Shown here in pieces: positions 21,390 through 30,502 of a DNA stretch of 41,649 nucleotides. This stretch comes from Bacillota bacterium (GTDB lineage: Bacteria > Bacillota > UBA4882 > UBA8346): NCBI GenBank assembly GCA_029553165.1, contig JAKPCT010000068.1:1-41649 (forward strand), read 5' to 3'. Position numbers and translations under genes: made by a program. The notes under the pieces were generated by a model. It had not been told where the DNA came from. It saw only the letters and a list, made by a program, of their open reading frames with translations, and did no database searches. Each line of letters starts with the position of its first letter. Within the stretch, counting starts at the first letter, position 1.

Positions 21390-21569
21390 TTACCTCTGAT
21401 GTAAGGGTTTGACATCATTCAATAGCTTTTCAATATCAGCTTTCTTCACTTTGGATTTGCCCACAACTTTATAAATAGGTAGTTGTCCGGATTTTGACCA
21501 GCGGTAAATGGTGGTCCGGTTAACGCCTAATATTTTAGCTGCTTCGTTAATACTAACCCATTCTTCCAT
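21390..21569 (-). CDS. Excisionase-like helix-turn-helix protein
   Basis: A 59-residue MerR/HTH_17-type DNA-binding protein: EEWVSINEAAKILGVNRTTI is the helix-turn-helix, followed by YRWSKSGQLPIYKVVGKSK with the wing. This is the usual architecture of excisionases and small element-borne regulators. AGAGGG lies eight bases before the ATG at 21569. It diverges from the RadC-like gene across a 140-bp region with repeated GCAACATA motifs, so it may regulate that promoter. No integrase is present, so it is probably a remnant or a domesticated regulator. Confidence 0.85.
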   Translation of the reverse strand: MEEWVSINEAAKILGVNRTTIYRWSKSGQLPIYKVVGKSKVKKADIEKLLNDVKPLHQR

Positions 21570-21646
21570 TATAATTCCCTCTTTTCACCAATTACTATAA
21601 CATAATTCAAATTTTGTTGCAATTAGCTGGCATTTTATAGCACATA

Positions 21647-21675
21647 TTGCAACATATGCAACATAATGCTACAAT
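21647..21675 (+). promoter_or_regulatory. Promoter of the radC-like gene with repeated GCAACATA
   Basis: TTGCAA (21647-21652) and TACAAT (21670-21675) have 17-bp spacing. The spacer region contains two GCAACATA copies (21649 and 21658). TGCAACATATG at 21648-21658 recurs exactly in the palindrome at 41468-41478. Confidence 0.65.
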
Positions 21676-21711
21676 GTACTAAATAGAAAAATTTGTAAGG
21701 AGTCTGGTTTG

Positions 21712-22185
21712 ATGCCCGTTACTTCCATTAACATCTATACCCTCAAACAAGTAAAACAAAACCGCCGTCGTTATGAGGTGGAGGATTGTAATATTACCTG
21801 TCCGCTTGCCTGTTATAATGCGATTCAGAAACTGCTTGACCTGAAGTCTGCACCGCAGGAGACTTTTGGGATCGTCTCATTGAATACAAAAAATAAGATT
21901 GCGGGGTTACATATTATTGCCATCGGCAATCTAAACTCTGCCAATATTGAACCTGCCGAAGTATTTAAAGCTGCTTTTCTGAATAATGCTTATGCGATAA
22001 TTGCTTTTCATAATCATCCATCGGGGGATCTTACACCCAGTATGGCTGATCTTGAAATAACCCAAAGACTGAAAAAAGCTGGAGAGTTGTTAAATATCCG
22101 GTTGCTGGATCATTTAATAATCGGTGAAAGTGGATATCTGAGCCTGAGGGAGAAACATAAAGAGAAAATATGCTGGATTTCCTAA
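21712..22185 (+). CDS. radC: RadC-like JAB-domain protein
   Basis: 157 residues, essentially only the JAB/MPN metalloprotease-like domain of RadC. The metal motif is HNHPSGDLTPSMAD with His100, His102 and Asp113. The N-terminal helix-hairpin-helix of chromosomal RadC is missing. Short RadC forms are common on phages, plasmids and islands, where their role is unknown despite the DNA-repair name. AAGGAG lies nine bases before ATG 21712; a TTG just upstream is rejected. Neighbouring excisionase and REP-like hairpin support a mobile origin. Confidence 0.88.
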   Translation: MPVTSINIYTLKQVKQNRRRYEVEDCNITCPLACYNAIQKLLDLKSAPQETFGIVSLNTKNKIAGLHIIAIGNLNSANIEPAEVFKAAFLNNAYAIIAFHNHPSGDLTPSMADLEITQRLKKAGELLNIRLLDHLIIGESGYLSLREKHKEKICWIS

Positions 22186-22257
22186 ACCAATTAAACAATA
22201 CAACAGATTCGTGATCAGTAGTATTATTTTGATAGCCTGATAGTTGAATTATTAATC

Positions 22258-22737
22258 TTAATTTAGCTGTTTGGATTTACTGTATTGCTGTAATTTTAAA
22301 TAACCCCAGGTTGCGATTGGGAACCAAATGATAAAAGGGATGATTGAACTGATTAATCCATGAGCAAGGAATAAAACACCGAGTTTGGTAACCATTTGGC
22401 AAAACAATACACTGTAAATAATGCCCATGAGAGTGTAAAGGCAGATGTATAATTTTTTATGGGGTAAAAAGTAGAAGTAGATCATGAAAAATATGGTCCA
22501 GGATATCGGAGCCATAAAATGAATTCCCATCAACCCAAACTCTTCATATTGGATGTATCCAAATTCATCAATCAGATTGCCGATCGTGACAACCAGAATA
22601 TCAAATACACCACCAAAGATCAGTCCGTAGATAAATAGACGACGAATTTCAGCTTTTGGCACGACTTTGATCAGAATTAAAGCAAAAATGCTGGTATAAA
22701 GGAAAGGAATGTATTTCACAGGAATAATGAGGATCAC
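22258..22737 (-). CDS. Multi-helix membrane protein of unknown function
   Basis: 159 residues with about five membrane helices and few charged residues; an acidic loop (GNLIDEFGYIQYEEFGLMG) lies between helices two and three. No transporter or enzyme motif is seen. A GTG at 22737 is taken as start, but a second in-frame GTG at 22719, better spaced from GGGGTGAT, is possible. It is monocistronic and convergent with the radC-like gene. Function is unknown. Confidence 0.65.
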   Translation of the reverse strand: MILIIPVKYIPFLYTSIFALILIKVVPKAEIRRLFIYGLIFGGVFDILVVTIGNLIDEFGYIQYEEFGLMGIHFMAPISWTIFFMIYFYFLPHKKLYICLYTLMGIIYSVLFCQMVTKLGVLFLAHGLISSIIPFIIWFPIATWGYLKLQQYSKSKQLN

Positions 22738-22824
22738 CCCGATCTTTTTTTAGTTTGACCATTTTTCTCGTTTTTATGTGGTACAGAATCTTTGAGAAGG
22801 ATCAAAAAGTAAAAAACAAACAGG

Positions 22825-22916
22825 TTTTGGTAGAATATTAAAGAACGGATTTTTGGGTAGAATACTTTTTATCTAGTTGAGCAGTCTAACTGGATAAATA
22901 GTTTTGGTAGTAAATA
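22825..22916 (+). repeat. Three TTTTGG(G)TAG direct repeats
   Basis: TTTTGGTAGAATA (22825), TTTTGGGTAGAATA (22851) and TTTTGGTAGTAAATA (22902) recur in the same orientation at steps of 26 and 51 bp. They lie upstream of the GDPD gene and could be regulator sites. Confidence 0.4.
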
Positions 22917-22951
22917 GCCAATTACTTTCAATCCATGGTAGGTGAAAAGGT

Positions 22952-23920
22952 TTGAAACGTAAAATTCTGCCGGTACTGTTACTGTTTATTGGATTGGTGT
23001 ATTTAAACAACACTTCCTTATTGGTTAAGACCTCGAAACGAAAACCATGGCTGTTGGCTCATCGTGGGGTCCATCAAACATTCAGGATGGAGGAATTAAC
23101 CAACGAAACATGTACGGCTCAAAGAATTTATCCTCCCGAGCATGAATTTTTAGAAAATACTATCCCGTCAATGGAGGCAGCCTTTGCAGCGGGAGCAGAT
23201 GTTGTTGAGTTTGATGTCCATTTGACTAAAGATGGACAATTTGCAGTCTTTCATGATTGGACTCTGGATTGCCGGACTGACGGGCAGGGTGTAACCAGAG
23301 AAAAAACAATGGCTGAGTTGAAACAGTTGGATGTTGGGTATGGTTATACTGCCGATAACGGCCGGACATATCCGTTCCGGGGTAAAGGGATTGGACTAAT
23401 GCCGTCGTTAGATGAGGTGTTAACCCGATTTCCCGACCGTTCATTACTGATCCATATTAAGAGTAATGATCCGGTTGAAGGAAAGGTTCTGGCTCAAGTA
23501 TTGGGGGAATTATCTGAAACGCGACTTGAACGGTTGGCGGTTTATGGGGGCGATCGGCCAATTGCTGAGTTACAAAAAGCACTTCCGCAGCTTCGTGTTA
23601 TGTCGAAAGCTACGTTGAAAAAAGCATTGTTGTCTTACATGGCGTTTGGATGGACCGGTTATGTTCCGGCGACGTGTCGCAATACCCAAGTTCATATTCC
23701 GGAGCAGATTGCTCCCTGGTTATGGGGATGGCCGGGACGTTTTCTGGAACGGATGGATAGAGCAAATACTAGAGTTATTTTAGTAGCCGGAGCAGGTGAT
23801 TTTTCAAGAGGGTTTGATGAAACTGAAGATTTTAAAAGAATACCGGCAGCATATTGGGGCGGGATTTGGACCAATCGAATTGAGCGGGTTGGAACTTTAA
23901 ATAAAAATAAAATAAAATAG
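22952..23920 (+). CDS. Glycerophosphodiester phosphodiesterase
   Basis: 322 residues with a hydrophobic N-terminal anchor (about 6-22) and a GDPD TIM barrel. Catalytic and metal marks are LAHRG (His37, Arg38), ENTIPS (Glu69), VVEFDVHLTKDG and FHDWTLDCRTDG (His101). It hydrolyses glycerophosphodiesters from phospholipid turnover to glycerol-3-phosphate and an alcohol, here probably outside the membrane. Start is TTG 22952, supported by AGGTG upstream and the anchor sequence. A family insertion with LENT following an extra 25-residue loop (about 42-66) is present. Confidence 0.9.
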   Translation: MKRKILPVLLLFIGLVYLNNTSLLVKTSKRKPWLLAHRGVHQTFRMEELTNETCTAQRIYPPEHEFLENTIPSMEAAFAAGADVVEFDVHLTKDGQFAVFHDWTLDCRTDGQGVTREKTMAELKQLDVGYGYTADNGRTYPFRGKGIGLMPSLDEVLTRFPDRSLLIHIKSNDPVEGKVLAQVLGELSETRLERLAVYGGDRPIAELQKALPQLRVMSKATLKKALLSYMAFGWTGYVPATCRNTQVHIPEQIAPWLWGWPGRFLERMDRANTRVILVAGAGDFSRGFDETEDFKRIPAAYWGGIWTNRIERVGTLNKNKIK

Positions 23921-24061
23921 CGTGATAACAGTAGTAAACAGAAGTTAATCCCAATTAAATATGAAATATGCGATCAGTTTTTAGCAGGAAACACTGTAAA
24001 TAATCTTTTGATGTTGGTATAATAAGAATACGGGATTATGTTTGTGGGGTAGGTGTACTTT

Positions 24062-24697
24062 ATGAATACTAAAAGACAGGAAGAACGAATTGCTGCATAC
24101 TCCAAGATCGCTGAAGAGTATCATAAGCAATTCACCACGGAATTACAGAAGAAACCTTTAGACCGAAAAATTTACGACCTATTTTTTGACAGAGTAGTTA
24201 ATACCGGTAAAGTTCTCGAAATTGGTTGCGGACCGGGACAGATCAGTAATTATTTATGGATGAGAGGGTTAGACATCACCGGAGTTGATATTTCCCCAGA
24301 GATGGTTGAAGTAGCAACCAAGTATAATAGTAACATTGAATTTGTTACCGGTAATGTTTTTGAATTGAAGTTTTTTGATAATTCAATTCATGGAGTGGTA
24401 GCTCCGTTTTTGATTGTTAACTTTGATCTTGAGGAAGTTACGGAAGCATTTAAGGAGATTCACCGTATCTTGGTTCAAGAAGGTGTTTTTTTGGTGACCT
24501 TCCATGTTGGTAATGATGAAAAAGTTGTCATCAATGATTATCTTGAAGCTGGCAATAAGTTGACCTTTACACATTTTAGAGTTAAGACTATTAAAGATCT
24601 ACTGACCAAAATCGGATTTACAATTACTGAGACGATTGTTAAAGAACCCTATGAAGGTGAAAAAACAATTCGGGCCTTTATTTTTGCGAAGAAGTGA
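24062..24697 (+). CDS. SAM-dependent methyltransferase
   Basis: 211-residue class I methyltransferase: motif I KVLEIGCGPGQISNY, acidic residue in ITGVDISPEMVE, and motif IV region VVAPFLIVNFDLEE. Resembles small-molecule methyltransferases of the UbiE/methyltransf_11 type; the substrate is unknown. ATG 24062 is chosen with AGGTG seven bases upstream; a GTG nine bases earlier sits in the SD. A TATAAT at 24018-24023 is the likely -10 with a weak -35. A terminator follows and the next gene is convergent. Confidence 0.85.
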   Translation: MNTKRQEERIAAYSKIAEEYHKQFTTELQKKPLDRKIYDLFFDRVVNTGKVLEIGCGPGQISNYLWMRGLDITGVDISPEMVEVATKYNSNIEFVTGNVFELKFFDNSIHGVVAPFLIVNFDLEEVTEAFKEIHRILVQEGVFLVTFHVGNDEKVVINDYLEAGNKLTFTHFRVKTIKDLLTKIGFTITETIVKEPYEGEKTIRAFIFAKK

Positions 24698-24723
24698 TCA
24701 ATATGGTTTTACCAAAAGTAAAG

Positions 24724-24751
24724 CTGACGAATAGGATTCGTCAGTTTTTTT
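24724..24751 (+). terminator. Terminator after the methyltransferase gene
   Basis: CTGACGAA (24724-24731) pairs perfectly with TTCGTCAG (24737-24744), followed by seven T. It also lies just beyond the end of the convergent CNNM gene. Confidence 0.85.
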
Positions 24752-24766
24752 AATACTCTTAAAATG

Positions 24767-26014
24767 TCAGGTGAGGATCCGGATTTTTTCAATCCGGTTG
24801 CGTTCAATATTTTCAATAATAAATTTGATATTTTTATACTTAATCGACTCGCCTTTTTTTGGAAGCCGGCCGAATTGTCCAAGAACAAAGCCGCCAATTG
24901 AATCGAAATCTTCAGTTTGGATGTTGATACCGATCAGTTCGTTGACTAAATCGATTTTAGCGCTGCCTTCAACAATATATTCATTTTCTTTAATTACATT
25001 AATCTCTTTTTCCTGATTGTCGTCATATTCATCTTCGATGTCGCCGACAATCTCTTCTACTAAATCTTCAATTGTCATGATGCCTGCCGTTCCACCATAT
25101 TCATCTAAGACAATCGCCATTGGTGTTCGATTGGAGCGCATTTCTTTAAATATTTCAGCAGTTCTCTTAAATTCATAGGTGAAAAATGGTTTACGCAAAT
25201 ACTTTCTAATGTCAAAATTCTCTTTACAGGCGTTATGTAAGAATAGATCTTTAATCGATAAGATTCCAATGATGTTGTCAATGGTATCCTGATAGACCGG
25301 TATCCGCGAAAATTGTTCGCTTTTAAATAAATTAATAATCTCTTCATAGGTCGAATTTACTTCAATAGCGACCATCTCCGTTCGGGGAATCATCACATCT
25401 TGGGCTTGTGAATCGCCAAATTCAAATACATTGTAAATCATCTGCTTTTCTTCGCCTTCGAGGACCCCTTCCTCATGCCCGACATGGACCATCGTCTTTA
25501 ACTCTTCTTCGGTAATAAATGGTTGTTCTTGGTTGATTTTCTTACCAAAGATTCTGAGGATTAAATTGGTTAAAAGCATCAGGATGGTGATGACCGGACT
25601 GAATACTTTAGTCAAAACAGCAATTATTTTGGCGACTCTTAAGGAGACTTGTTCCGAATATTCTGCCGCTAAAGCTTTAGGCGTAATTTCACCAAAGATT
25701 AGGATTAAGAGAGTCATTATCCCTGTGGCGAATCCAACGCCTGTAGCACCCAAATACCGGATTGCAAGGGAAGTTGCTAAAGCAGAAGCGCTGATGTTTA
25801 CAATATTATTGCCTACCAGAATCGTACTCAGTAACTTACTTGGATTATCAACTAATTTGCTGATAGTTTCAGCACCTTCAATCTTTTCCTCCAGCATCTG
25901 ACGAATTCTAATTTTACTTAAAGACATCAATGCAGTTTCGGAAGCTGAAAAAAAACTCGATAATAAGAGGAGTATTAGTAAAGAGAGTAATTGCCAGATG
26001 TCACTTGAATCCAA
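24767..26014 (-). CDS. CNNM/CorC-family membrane protein (DUF21-CBS-CorC_HlyC)
   Basis: 415 residues: DUF21/CNNM membrane domain (about 1-190, opening [15 protein letters not shown]), a CBS pair (about 200-325, VMIPRTEM and [20 protein letters not shown]) and a C-terminal CorC_HlyC domain (about 335-415, [14 protein letters not shown]). The family is linked to magnesium or cobalt export and homeostasis, although hemolysin names persist. Start is TTG 26014 with AAGGATG upstream. A TATAAT with extended TGT lies at 26055-26050 on the minus strand and is the likely promoter. It is monocistronic. Confidence 0.9.
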   Translation of the reverse strand: MDSSDIWQLLSLLILLLLSSFFSASETALMSLSKIRIRQMLEEKIEGAETISKLVDNPSKLLSTILVGNNIVNISASALATSLAIRYLGATGVGFATGIMTLLILIFGEITPKALAAEYSEQVSLRVAKIIAVLTKVFSPVITILMLLTNLILRIFGKKINQEQPFITEEELKTMVHVGHEEGVLEGEEKQMIYNVFEFGDSQAQDVMIPRTEMVAIEVNSTYEEIINLFKSEQFSRIPVYQDTIDNIIGILSIKDLFLHNACKENFDIRKYLRKPFFTYEFKRTAEIFKEMRSNRTPMAIVLDEYGGTAGIMTIEDLVEEIVGDIEDEYDDNQEKEINVIKENEYIVEGSAKIDLVNELIGINIQTEDFDSIGGFVLGQFGRLPKKGESIKYKNIKFIIENIERNRIEKIRILT

Positions 26015-26335
26015 AACGAGAACACATCCTTCGATAATTTCTTGGTTATATTATAACATAATCTATAAAAAAATTAGCATTACCACAGTAAAATTAAGTA
26101 TAACTAAAGGGTTATCCTGAAATTTGGCCATTCGTTGATGCTCGTTTCGTTTAATTGCTAAAGAATTGAATCTATAATATAATTCAAGTAATCATCTTAA
26201 TCATTTTTGCTTTATAAATGTTCAAAGGCATTGCAGTTATGTTGATTCGTTCAACTAAATTATTAATTAATTTAATGGTAATGATTGTTTTGTGGTTAAA
26301 TTATAAATATAGTAGTTTGCAGGAGGGTGTTTCAT
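26015..26335. other. AT-rich divergent intergenic region
   Basis: Contains a minus-strand extended -10 (TGTTATAAT, with TATAAT at 26055-26050) for the CNNM gene and the GGAGGG SD of the small acidic gene at 26322-26327. No other gene, repeat or RNA is recognised. Confidence 0.5.
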
Positions 26336-26662
26336 TTGGATGAGATTGACCAATTGATCGAATTGGCTGACAGTCTGTTTGCGGAGGGAGAGGCTAAAAG
26401 CGAAGTTAACTTTGCGGCCGCTTTAGCAGTGTTTCGACAGGGAATTAGTTCTTTGCTTAATGCTTTTTTAATCGATAATGAAGCGACAGTTTCCAAACAG
26501 GCTACCCTACGGGAGTTGTTCATGAACTGTTTGGAGTTGGAACCGGAGTTTGAAGCAATTGAAGCGGAAGTGGACTGGGTTGAAAATCCGGAATCTGATG
26601 ATTGCGAGGAGCTGGTTGATAAGGTTAATGAGATTTGGGACTTTGTAATTGATTTATTATAA
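26336..26662 (+). CDS. Small acidic helical protein, unknown
   Basis: 108 residues, strongly acidic, almost all helical: an N-terminal segment DEIDQLIELADSLF, a central amphipathic FRQGISSLLNAFLID and an acidic C-terminus. The Arg-containing central helix and four-helix pattern recall HEPN-like domains, but no catalytic RxxxxH is present, so this is only a fold guess. GGAGGG lies eight bases before TTG 26336, which is preferred over GTG 26327 inside the SD. An inverted repeat at 26720-26765 separates it from the next gene. Confidence 0.6.
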   Translation: MDEIDQLIELADSLFAEGEAKSEVNFAAALAVFRQGISSLLNAFLIDNEATVSKQATLRELFMNCLELEPEFEAIEAEVDWVENPESDDCEELVDKVNEIWDFVIDLL

Positions 26663-26719
26663 AGAATAAATCTAAAAAATTACCGATAAAAAAGGAAAAT
26701 TATAACATTAAACCGAAAT

Positions 26720-26765
26720 ATAACCAACCAAGGATAAATCTAACAATTAATTATCTGTTGGTTAT
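26720..26765. repeat. Inverted repeat upstream of the barrel gene
   Basis: ATAACCAAC (26720-26728) and GTTGGTTAT (26757-26765) are perfect inverse complements with 28 bases between. The right arm ends 27 bases before the next start. A poor T-tail argues against a simple terminator. Confidence 0.5.
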
Positions 26766-26792
26766 TACAAAAATAGTTGGGGTGTTTATTTG

Positions 26793-27953
26793 ATGAGACA
26801 ACTAATTTTGTTCATTTTCGGTTTTTTTGTTATCAGTTATCCTTGCCAAGCAGCAACTTCATTTGCTGTTGAAGAGATCATTCTTAATGCGAGTGGTGGA
26901 GAAAGCAAAGAGTTTAAGCAATCTTTGATTGTAGATTCGTATAGTAATCTGGAATGGTTAGAACTAGATTCGGCGCTGAAGCTATATTTGGATGCCAATG
27001 AAAGCAGTTATCGTTATCTGAAACTAAATCTCCGGCTTCCGGAGTATTTGCCTTTGTTAAAGTTGAACACTGATTATCAATGGAATGAAAAATATGAAGT
27101 CTTTGAGTATGGATTTGATTTTAATTGGAAACCTTTTAAAGGATTTAAGCTGAATTTGGGTGTTAATTCAGGCGCTAAAGATGTTTTTCCCGGTGAAAAC
27201 GACCGGTATATCAATCATTGGGATGAAGAAAGACTAAATTTGAGTTACAATAATAGTGGTTGGTTTTATAAATTTAAGCTTACTCATCTTGAAAAAAAAT
27301 ATCCCCATGCAAGTTACTATAGTTCGGAAAAGTTCAACCTCCGGCAAGAGATCTACTCCGATGTTAACTCCAAATTGCGGTTGGGAATTATTTATCAGGA
27401 GTGGACAGCTGATTATCCCTGGGATACAAGTCTAACACGTGATTATTGGAAAGAGGAGTGGGAACTTACTGGAAGATACCGGCAAGCCAAAGATTTTTAC
27501 TGGAAGTGGAGTTGTTACAGTAAGGCCTGGGATCAGGGGTTTGATCCTTATTTGGATAGCCGGGGTTATTCACTGGAAGCTAATTGGTGGCAGCGTAAGG
27601 TTTATAATATTGCACTTAAGTATTCATATGCCGAACTGGACTATTATTCAGCTGCCAAAATTTATAGTGATGAAGAAGAGGAGTATCTTGAAGAAGATTT
27701 AAAAAGCCGTACCGAGCAAAGACTGGGTTTAAATTTCCGAAGATTTGTCGGTGATTTTGAATTTGGGATCAAGGTCGATCTTCTTGATAAAGATTATTGC
27801 TCGGAGAGCGTTGCTGACACTTTGACCTGGGGCTTAACAACCAGTTGTAAATGGCAGCGGGATAATTTCAAAACACAACTGACACTTGGCCCGTTCAATA
27901 ATAATGATACCAACTCAACCTACCAATTGAAACTGAGTTATAATTTCAAATAA
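26793..27953 (+). CDS. Predicted outer-membrane beta-barrel protein
   Basis: 386 residues: signal peptide with cleavage after YPCQA, then alternating aromatic and polar residues throughout, many Trp and Tyr, and strands about ten residues long (for example LKLNLRLPEYLPLL, FKLNLGVNSG) up to the final YQLKLSYNFK. This is the pattern of an outer-membrane barrel of roughly 16 strands. Start ATG 26793 follows a TTG in the same frame, with GGGGTG upstream. The next gene begins only 26 bases after its stop. No specific family is recognised; transport or adhesion roles are open. Presence supports a diderm envelope. Confidence 0.7.
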   Translation: MRQLILFIFGFFVISYPCQAATSFAVEEIILNASGGESKEFKQSLIVDSYSNLEWLELDSALKLYLDANESSYRYLKLNLRLPEYLPLLKLNTDYQWNEKYEVFEYGFDFNWKPFKGFKLNLGVNSGAKDVFPGENDRYINHWDEERLNLSYNNSGWFYKFKLTHLEKKYPHASYYSSEKFNLRQEIYSDVNSKLRLGIIYQEWTADYPWDTSLTRDYWKEEWELTGRYRQAKDFYWKWSCYSKAWDQGFDPYLDSRGYSLEANWWQRKVYNIALKYSYAELDYYSAAKIYSDEEEEYLEEDLKSRTEQRLGLNFRRFVGDFEFGIKVDLLDKDYCSESVADTLTWGLTTSCKWQRDNFKTQLTLGPFNNNDTNSTYQLKLSYNFK

Positions 27954-27979
27954 AAGGTTGCTCCTGGAGGTGTTGCAAG

Positions 27980-29374
27980 GTGATTTGCGGTGGCGCACTA
28001 CTACCACATCCCCCGATTATGGTGGATGGTATTGGTAAACCTGATGATTTAAGCAAAGTCCGGCAAACAAGGGAAGCTGTTGGGGAGATTGACCGGATTT
28101 TTGCAGAGCTTAGACCTGATACTCTGGTAATATTAACTCCGCATGGGACAGTTTATTCGGATGCAATCATCATCTATGAGGATTCAAAGTTAACCGGAAG
28201 TTTAAGACGTTTTGGCTTATCCCGGTCTTTTTGTTGGGAAAATGATCTGGAACTGGCGGAAGCGATCACCAAAATCAGTAATGAAGCAGGTTTACCGGTG
28301 CATCTGCTCGATTATGATGTTGTATCGCAAGGGCGCGGAGGTGAGGTGCTGGATCATGGCGTTTTAGTACCGTTATCGTTTTTTGATCCTGATTGGGTGA
28401 CCGGGGTGAAGCTGGTAGTGATCCCGACCAGATTTTTGCCGTTTGAAGAATTATACCGTTTTGGTAAGATTATTGACGAAGCAGCCGAAGCAGTTGACCG
28501 CAGAGTTGCTGTAATTGCCAGTGGGGATTTATCGCATTGTCTTCAGGACGGTGCTCCGGTACGCTACAATCCGAAAGGGGCGGAGTTTGACCGTCAAGTG
28601 GTAAACTTGTTAAATAATGCGGCAGTTGAGGACTTTTTTAACTTTGATCCAGTATTATTGGAACAAGCAGCCGAATGTGGTTTTCGCAGTATCATTATGT
28701 TGCTTGGCGCGTTTGATTCCTGTCTGATCAAGAGCAAAGTTCACAGTTATGAAGGCCCTTTTGGAGTTGGATATGCCGTAGCTTCACTGTTGCCTCAAGG
28801 TCCGAAAGCCGGTTTAATTGAGAAACTGTTTAACCGGAGAAGGCAGCAGATTGAAACACGGCGGGAGCATGAATCGCCATTGGTCAGCTATGCCCGCGGT
28901 GTAGTCGAATCTTACGTTAAGAAATTACCAGTGAGCGAAGTTGCCGGGTTAGAGCAATATAAGCAGGAACGGGCCGGTGTCTTTGTCTCGATCAAGAAAT
29001 ACGGCCAGTTACGCGGGTGTATCGGGACCATCGAGCCAACTCAGGAGAATGTGGTTTTAGAAGTCAGGCAGAATGCAATCTCTGCAGCTACCAGGGATCC
29101 AAGGTTCGATCCGGTTACTGAAGATGAGTTGACCGAACTGATCTATAGTGTTGATATCCTGAAACCGCCTGAGAAGATCAGCGGTATTGCGGAATTAGAT
29201 CCCAAACACTACGGGGTGATTGTCACTCAAGGTAAGCGGCGGGGACTATTACTGCCTAATTTAGAAGGGATTGATACCAGAGAGGAACAGGTGGCAATTG
29301 CCAAACGTAAAGCAGGGATCAGTCAAGATGACGACGTTGAACTGGAACGTTTTGAAGTGATTCGTTATCAGTAG
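27980..29374 (+). CDS. AmmeMemoRadiSam fusion: LigB/MEMO-like plus AMMECR1
   Basis: 464 residues. The N-terminal half (1-270) is a class III extradiol dioxygenase/MEMO-like domain with candidate metal ligands in LLPHPPI (His10), TPHGTVYSD (His55) and SGDLSH (His186). The C-terminal half (about 295-460) is AMMECR1, recognised by LRGCIGTIEP and AATRDPRFDPVT. These correspond to components B-like and A of the AmmeMemoRadiSam set, whose radical SAM partner is the next gene. GTG start at 27980 follows GGAGG at suitable spacing. The biochemical reaction is not established in my knowledge; the three domains co-occur across bacteria and archaea. Confidence 0.92.
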   Translation: MICGGALLPHPPIMVDGIGKPDDLSKVRQTREAVGEIDRIFAELRPDTLVILTPHGTVYSDAIIIYEDSKLTGSLRRFGLSRSFCWENDLELAEAITKISNEAGLPVHLLDYDVVSQGRGGEVLDHGVLVPLSFFDPDWVTGVKLVVIPTRFLPFEELYRFGKIIDEAAEAVDRRVAVIASGDLSHCLQDGAPVRYNPKGAEFDRQVVNLLNNAAVEDFFNFDPVLLEQAAECGFRSIIMLLGAFDSCLIKSKVHSYEGPFGVGYAVASLLPQGPKAGLIEKLFNRRRQQIETRREHESPLVSYARGVVESYVKKLPVSEVAGLEQYKQERAGVFVSIKKYGQLRGCIGTIEPTQENVVLEVRQNAISAATRDPRFDPVTEDELTELIYSVDILKPPEKISGIAELDPKHYGVIVTQGKRRGLLLPNLEGIDTREEQVAIAKRKAGISQDDDVELERFEVIRYQ

Positions 29375-29407
29375 ATTAGTTATTATTATTTCTAAAAGGA
29401 TGATCAG

Positions 29408-30400
29408 ATGACGGAGGCTAAGTATTACGAGCCAGGTGATAATCTTCTAATTTGTAAGCTTTGCCCTCATGAGTGCCGGATCGGCGAAGGACAGACAGGA
29501 TTTTGCAGGGTACGCAGGAATGAAGCAGGTAAATTAGTTTCATCCAATTACGGTTTGGTTACGGCGCTTGCTTTGGACCCGATTGAGAAGAAACCGTTGT
29601 ATCATTTTTATCCCGGTAAAAAGATTTTGTCAGTAGGGACGAGCGGTTGCAATCTGGCCTGTCGGTTCTGCCAAAACTGGTCGATCTCCCAGACTGTTGC
29701 TTCCGCCAAACCGATTACTGCTCAAGAATTGCTGGCAATAGCCGTCCAGACTCGTGAAGAGGAAGATAATCTTGGACTTGCCTACACATATTCCGAACCG
29801 TTAGTCTGGTTTGAATTTTTATTGGATATCATGCCGTTGGTCAAGACAGCCGGCTTGAAGAATGTTTTGGTAACCAATGCTCATTTACAGGTTGCTCCGT
29901 GGCAGACGTTGCTTGAGTGGGTTGATGCTGCCAATATCGATTTAAAAGGTTTTGATCACGGTTTTTACCGGCGTTTATGCCGGGGGCAACTTGATCCGGT
30001 CTTAAAAAACATTGAGTTGGCTGCCGAACAGATCCATCTTGAATTAACAACCCTGATTATTCCTGGGGAGAATGACCACCCGCAACAGCTTGAAGCGTTG
30101 GCCAAATGGGTTGCAGCTGTTAACCCGGCAATTCCCTTACACTTATCGCGTTATTTTCCCAACTATCAGCTGGCTAAACCTCCGACACCGGAGCAGACAA
30201 TGCTGGAGGCTTATGAGATCTGTAAACAACATTTGCAGTATGTTTATCTTGGTAATCTGGAAGTGACCAATAATACCTGCTGCCCTGAATGTGGAACGGT
30301 CCTTATTGAACGCAACCGTTTTCGGGTCCAGAGTTTCATTAGCGCTGATCGTCTTTGTCCCGGTTGTAACAGAAAAATAACTTTTTTATGGCAGGATTAA
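29408..30400 (+). CDS. AmmeMemoRadiSam system radical SAM enzyme
   Basis: 330 residues resembling pyruvate-formate-lyase activating enzymes. The cluster motif CNLACRFC (Cys81, Cys85, Cys88) binds 4Fe-4S and SAM. Additional Cys are at the N-terminus (CKLCPHEC, GFCRV) and the C-terminus (TCCPEC, RLCPGC), probably zinc or extra cluster sites. It would generate a radical on a partner or substrate. Start ATG 29408, 33 bases after the LigB-AMMECR1 gene, with AAAAGGATGATCAG upstream. The gene pair is typical of the named system. Confidence 0.92.
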   Translation: MTEAKYYEPGDNLLICKLCPHECRIGEGQTGFCRVRRNEAGKLVSSNYGLVTALALDPIEKKPLYHFYPGKKILSVGTSGCNLACRFCQNWSISQTVASAKPITAQELLAIAVQTREEEDNLGLAYTYSEPLVWFEFLLDIMPLVKTAGLKNVLVTNAHLQVAPWQTLLEWVDAANIDLKGFDHGFYRRLCRGQLDPVLKNIELAAEQIHLELTTLIIPGENDHPQQLEALAKWVAAVNPAIPLHLSRYFPNYQLAKPPTPEQTMLEAYEICKQHLQYVYLGNLEVTNNTCCPECGTVLIERNRFRVQSFISADRLCPGCNRKITFLWQD

Positions 30401-30502
30401 CCGGAAAGAAAGCGAACTGATGTTAATATAAAAATTTATTTTTATTGTTATATTTTGGAGTAAAAGATGTTTTTCAAAGAATTACTTAAAATTGATCCAT
30501 TA

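Noticed and set aside
30420-30480. AATATAA/TTATATT inverted repeat after the radical SAM gene
   Set aside because: AT-only pairing in AT-rich DNA; likely by chance.
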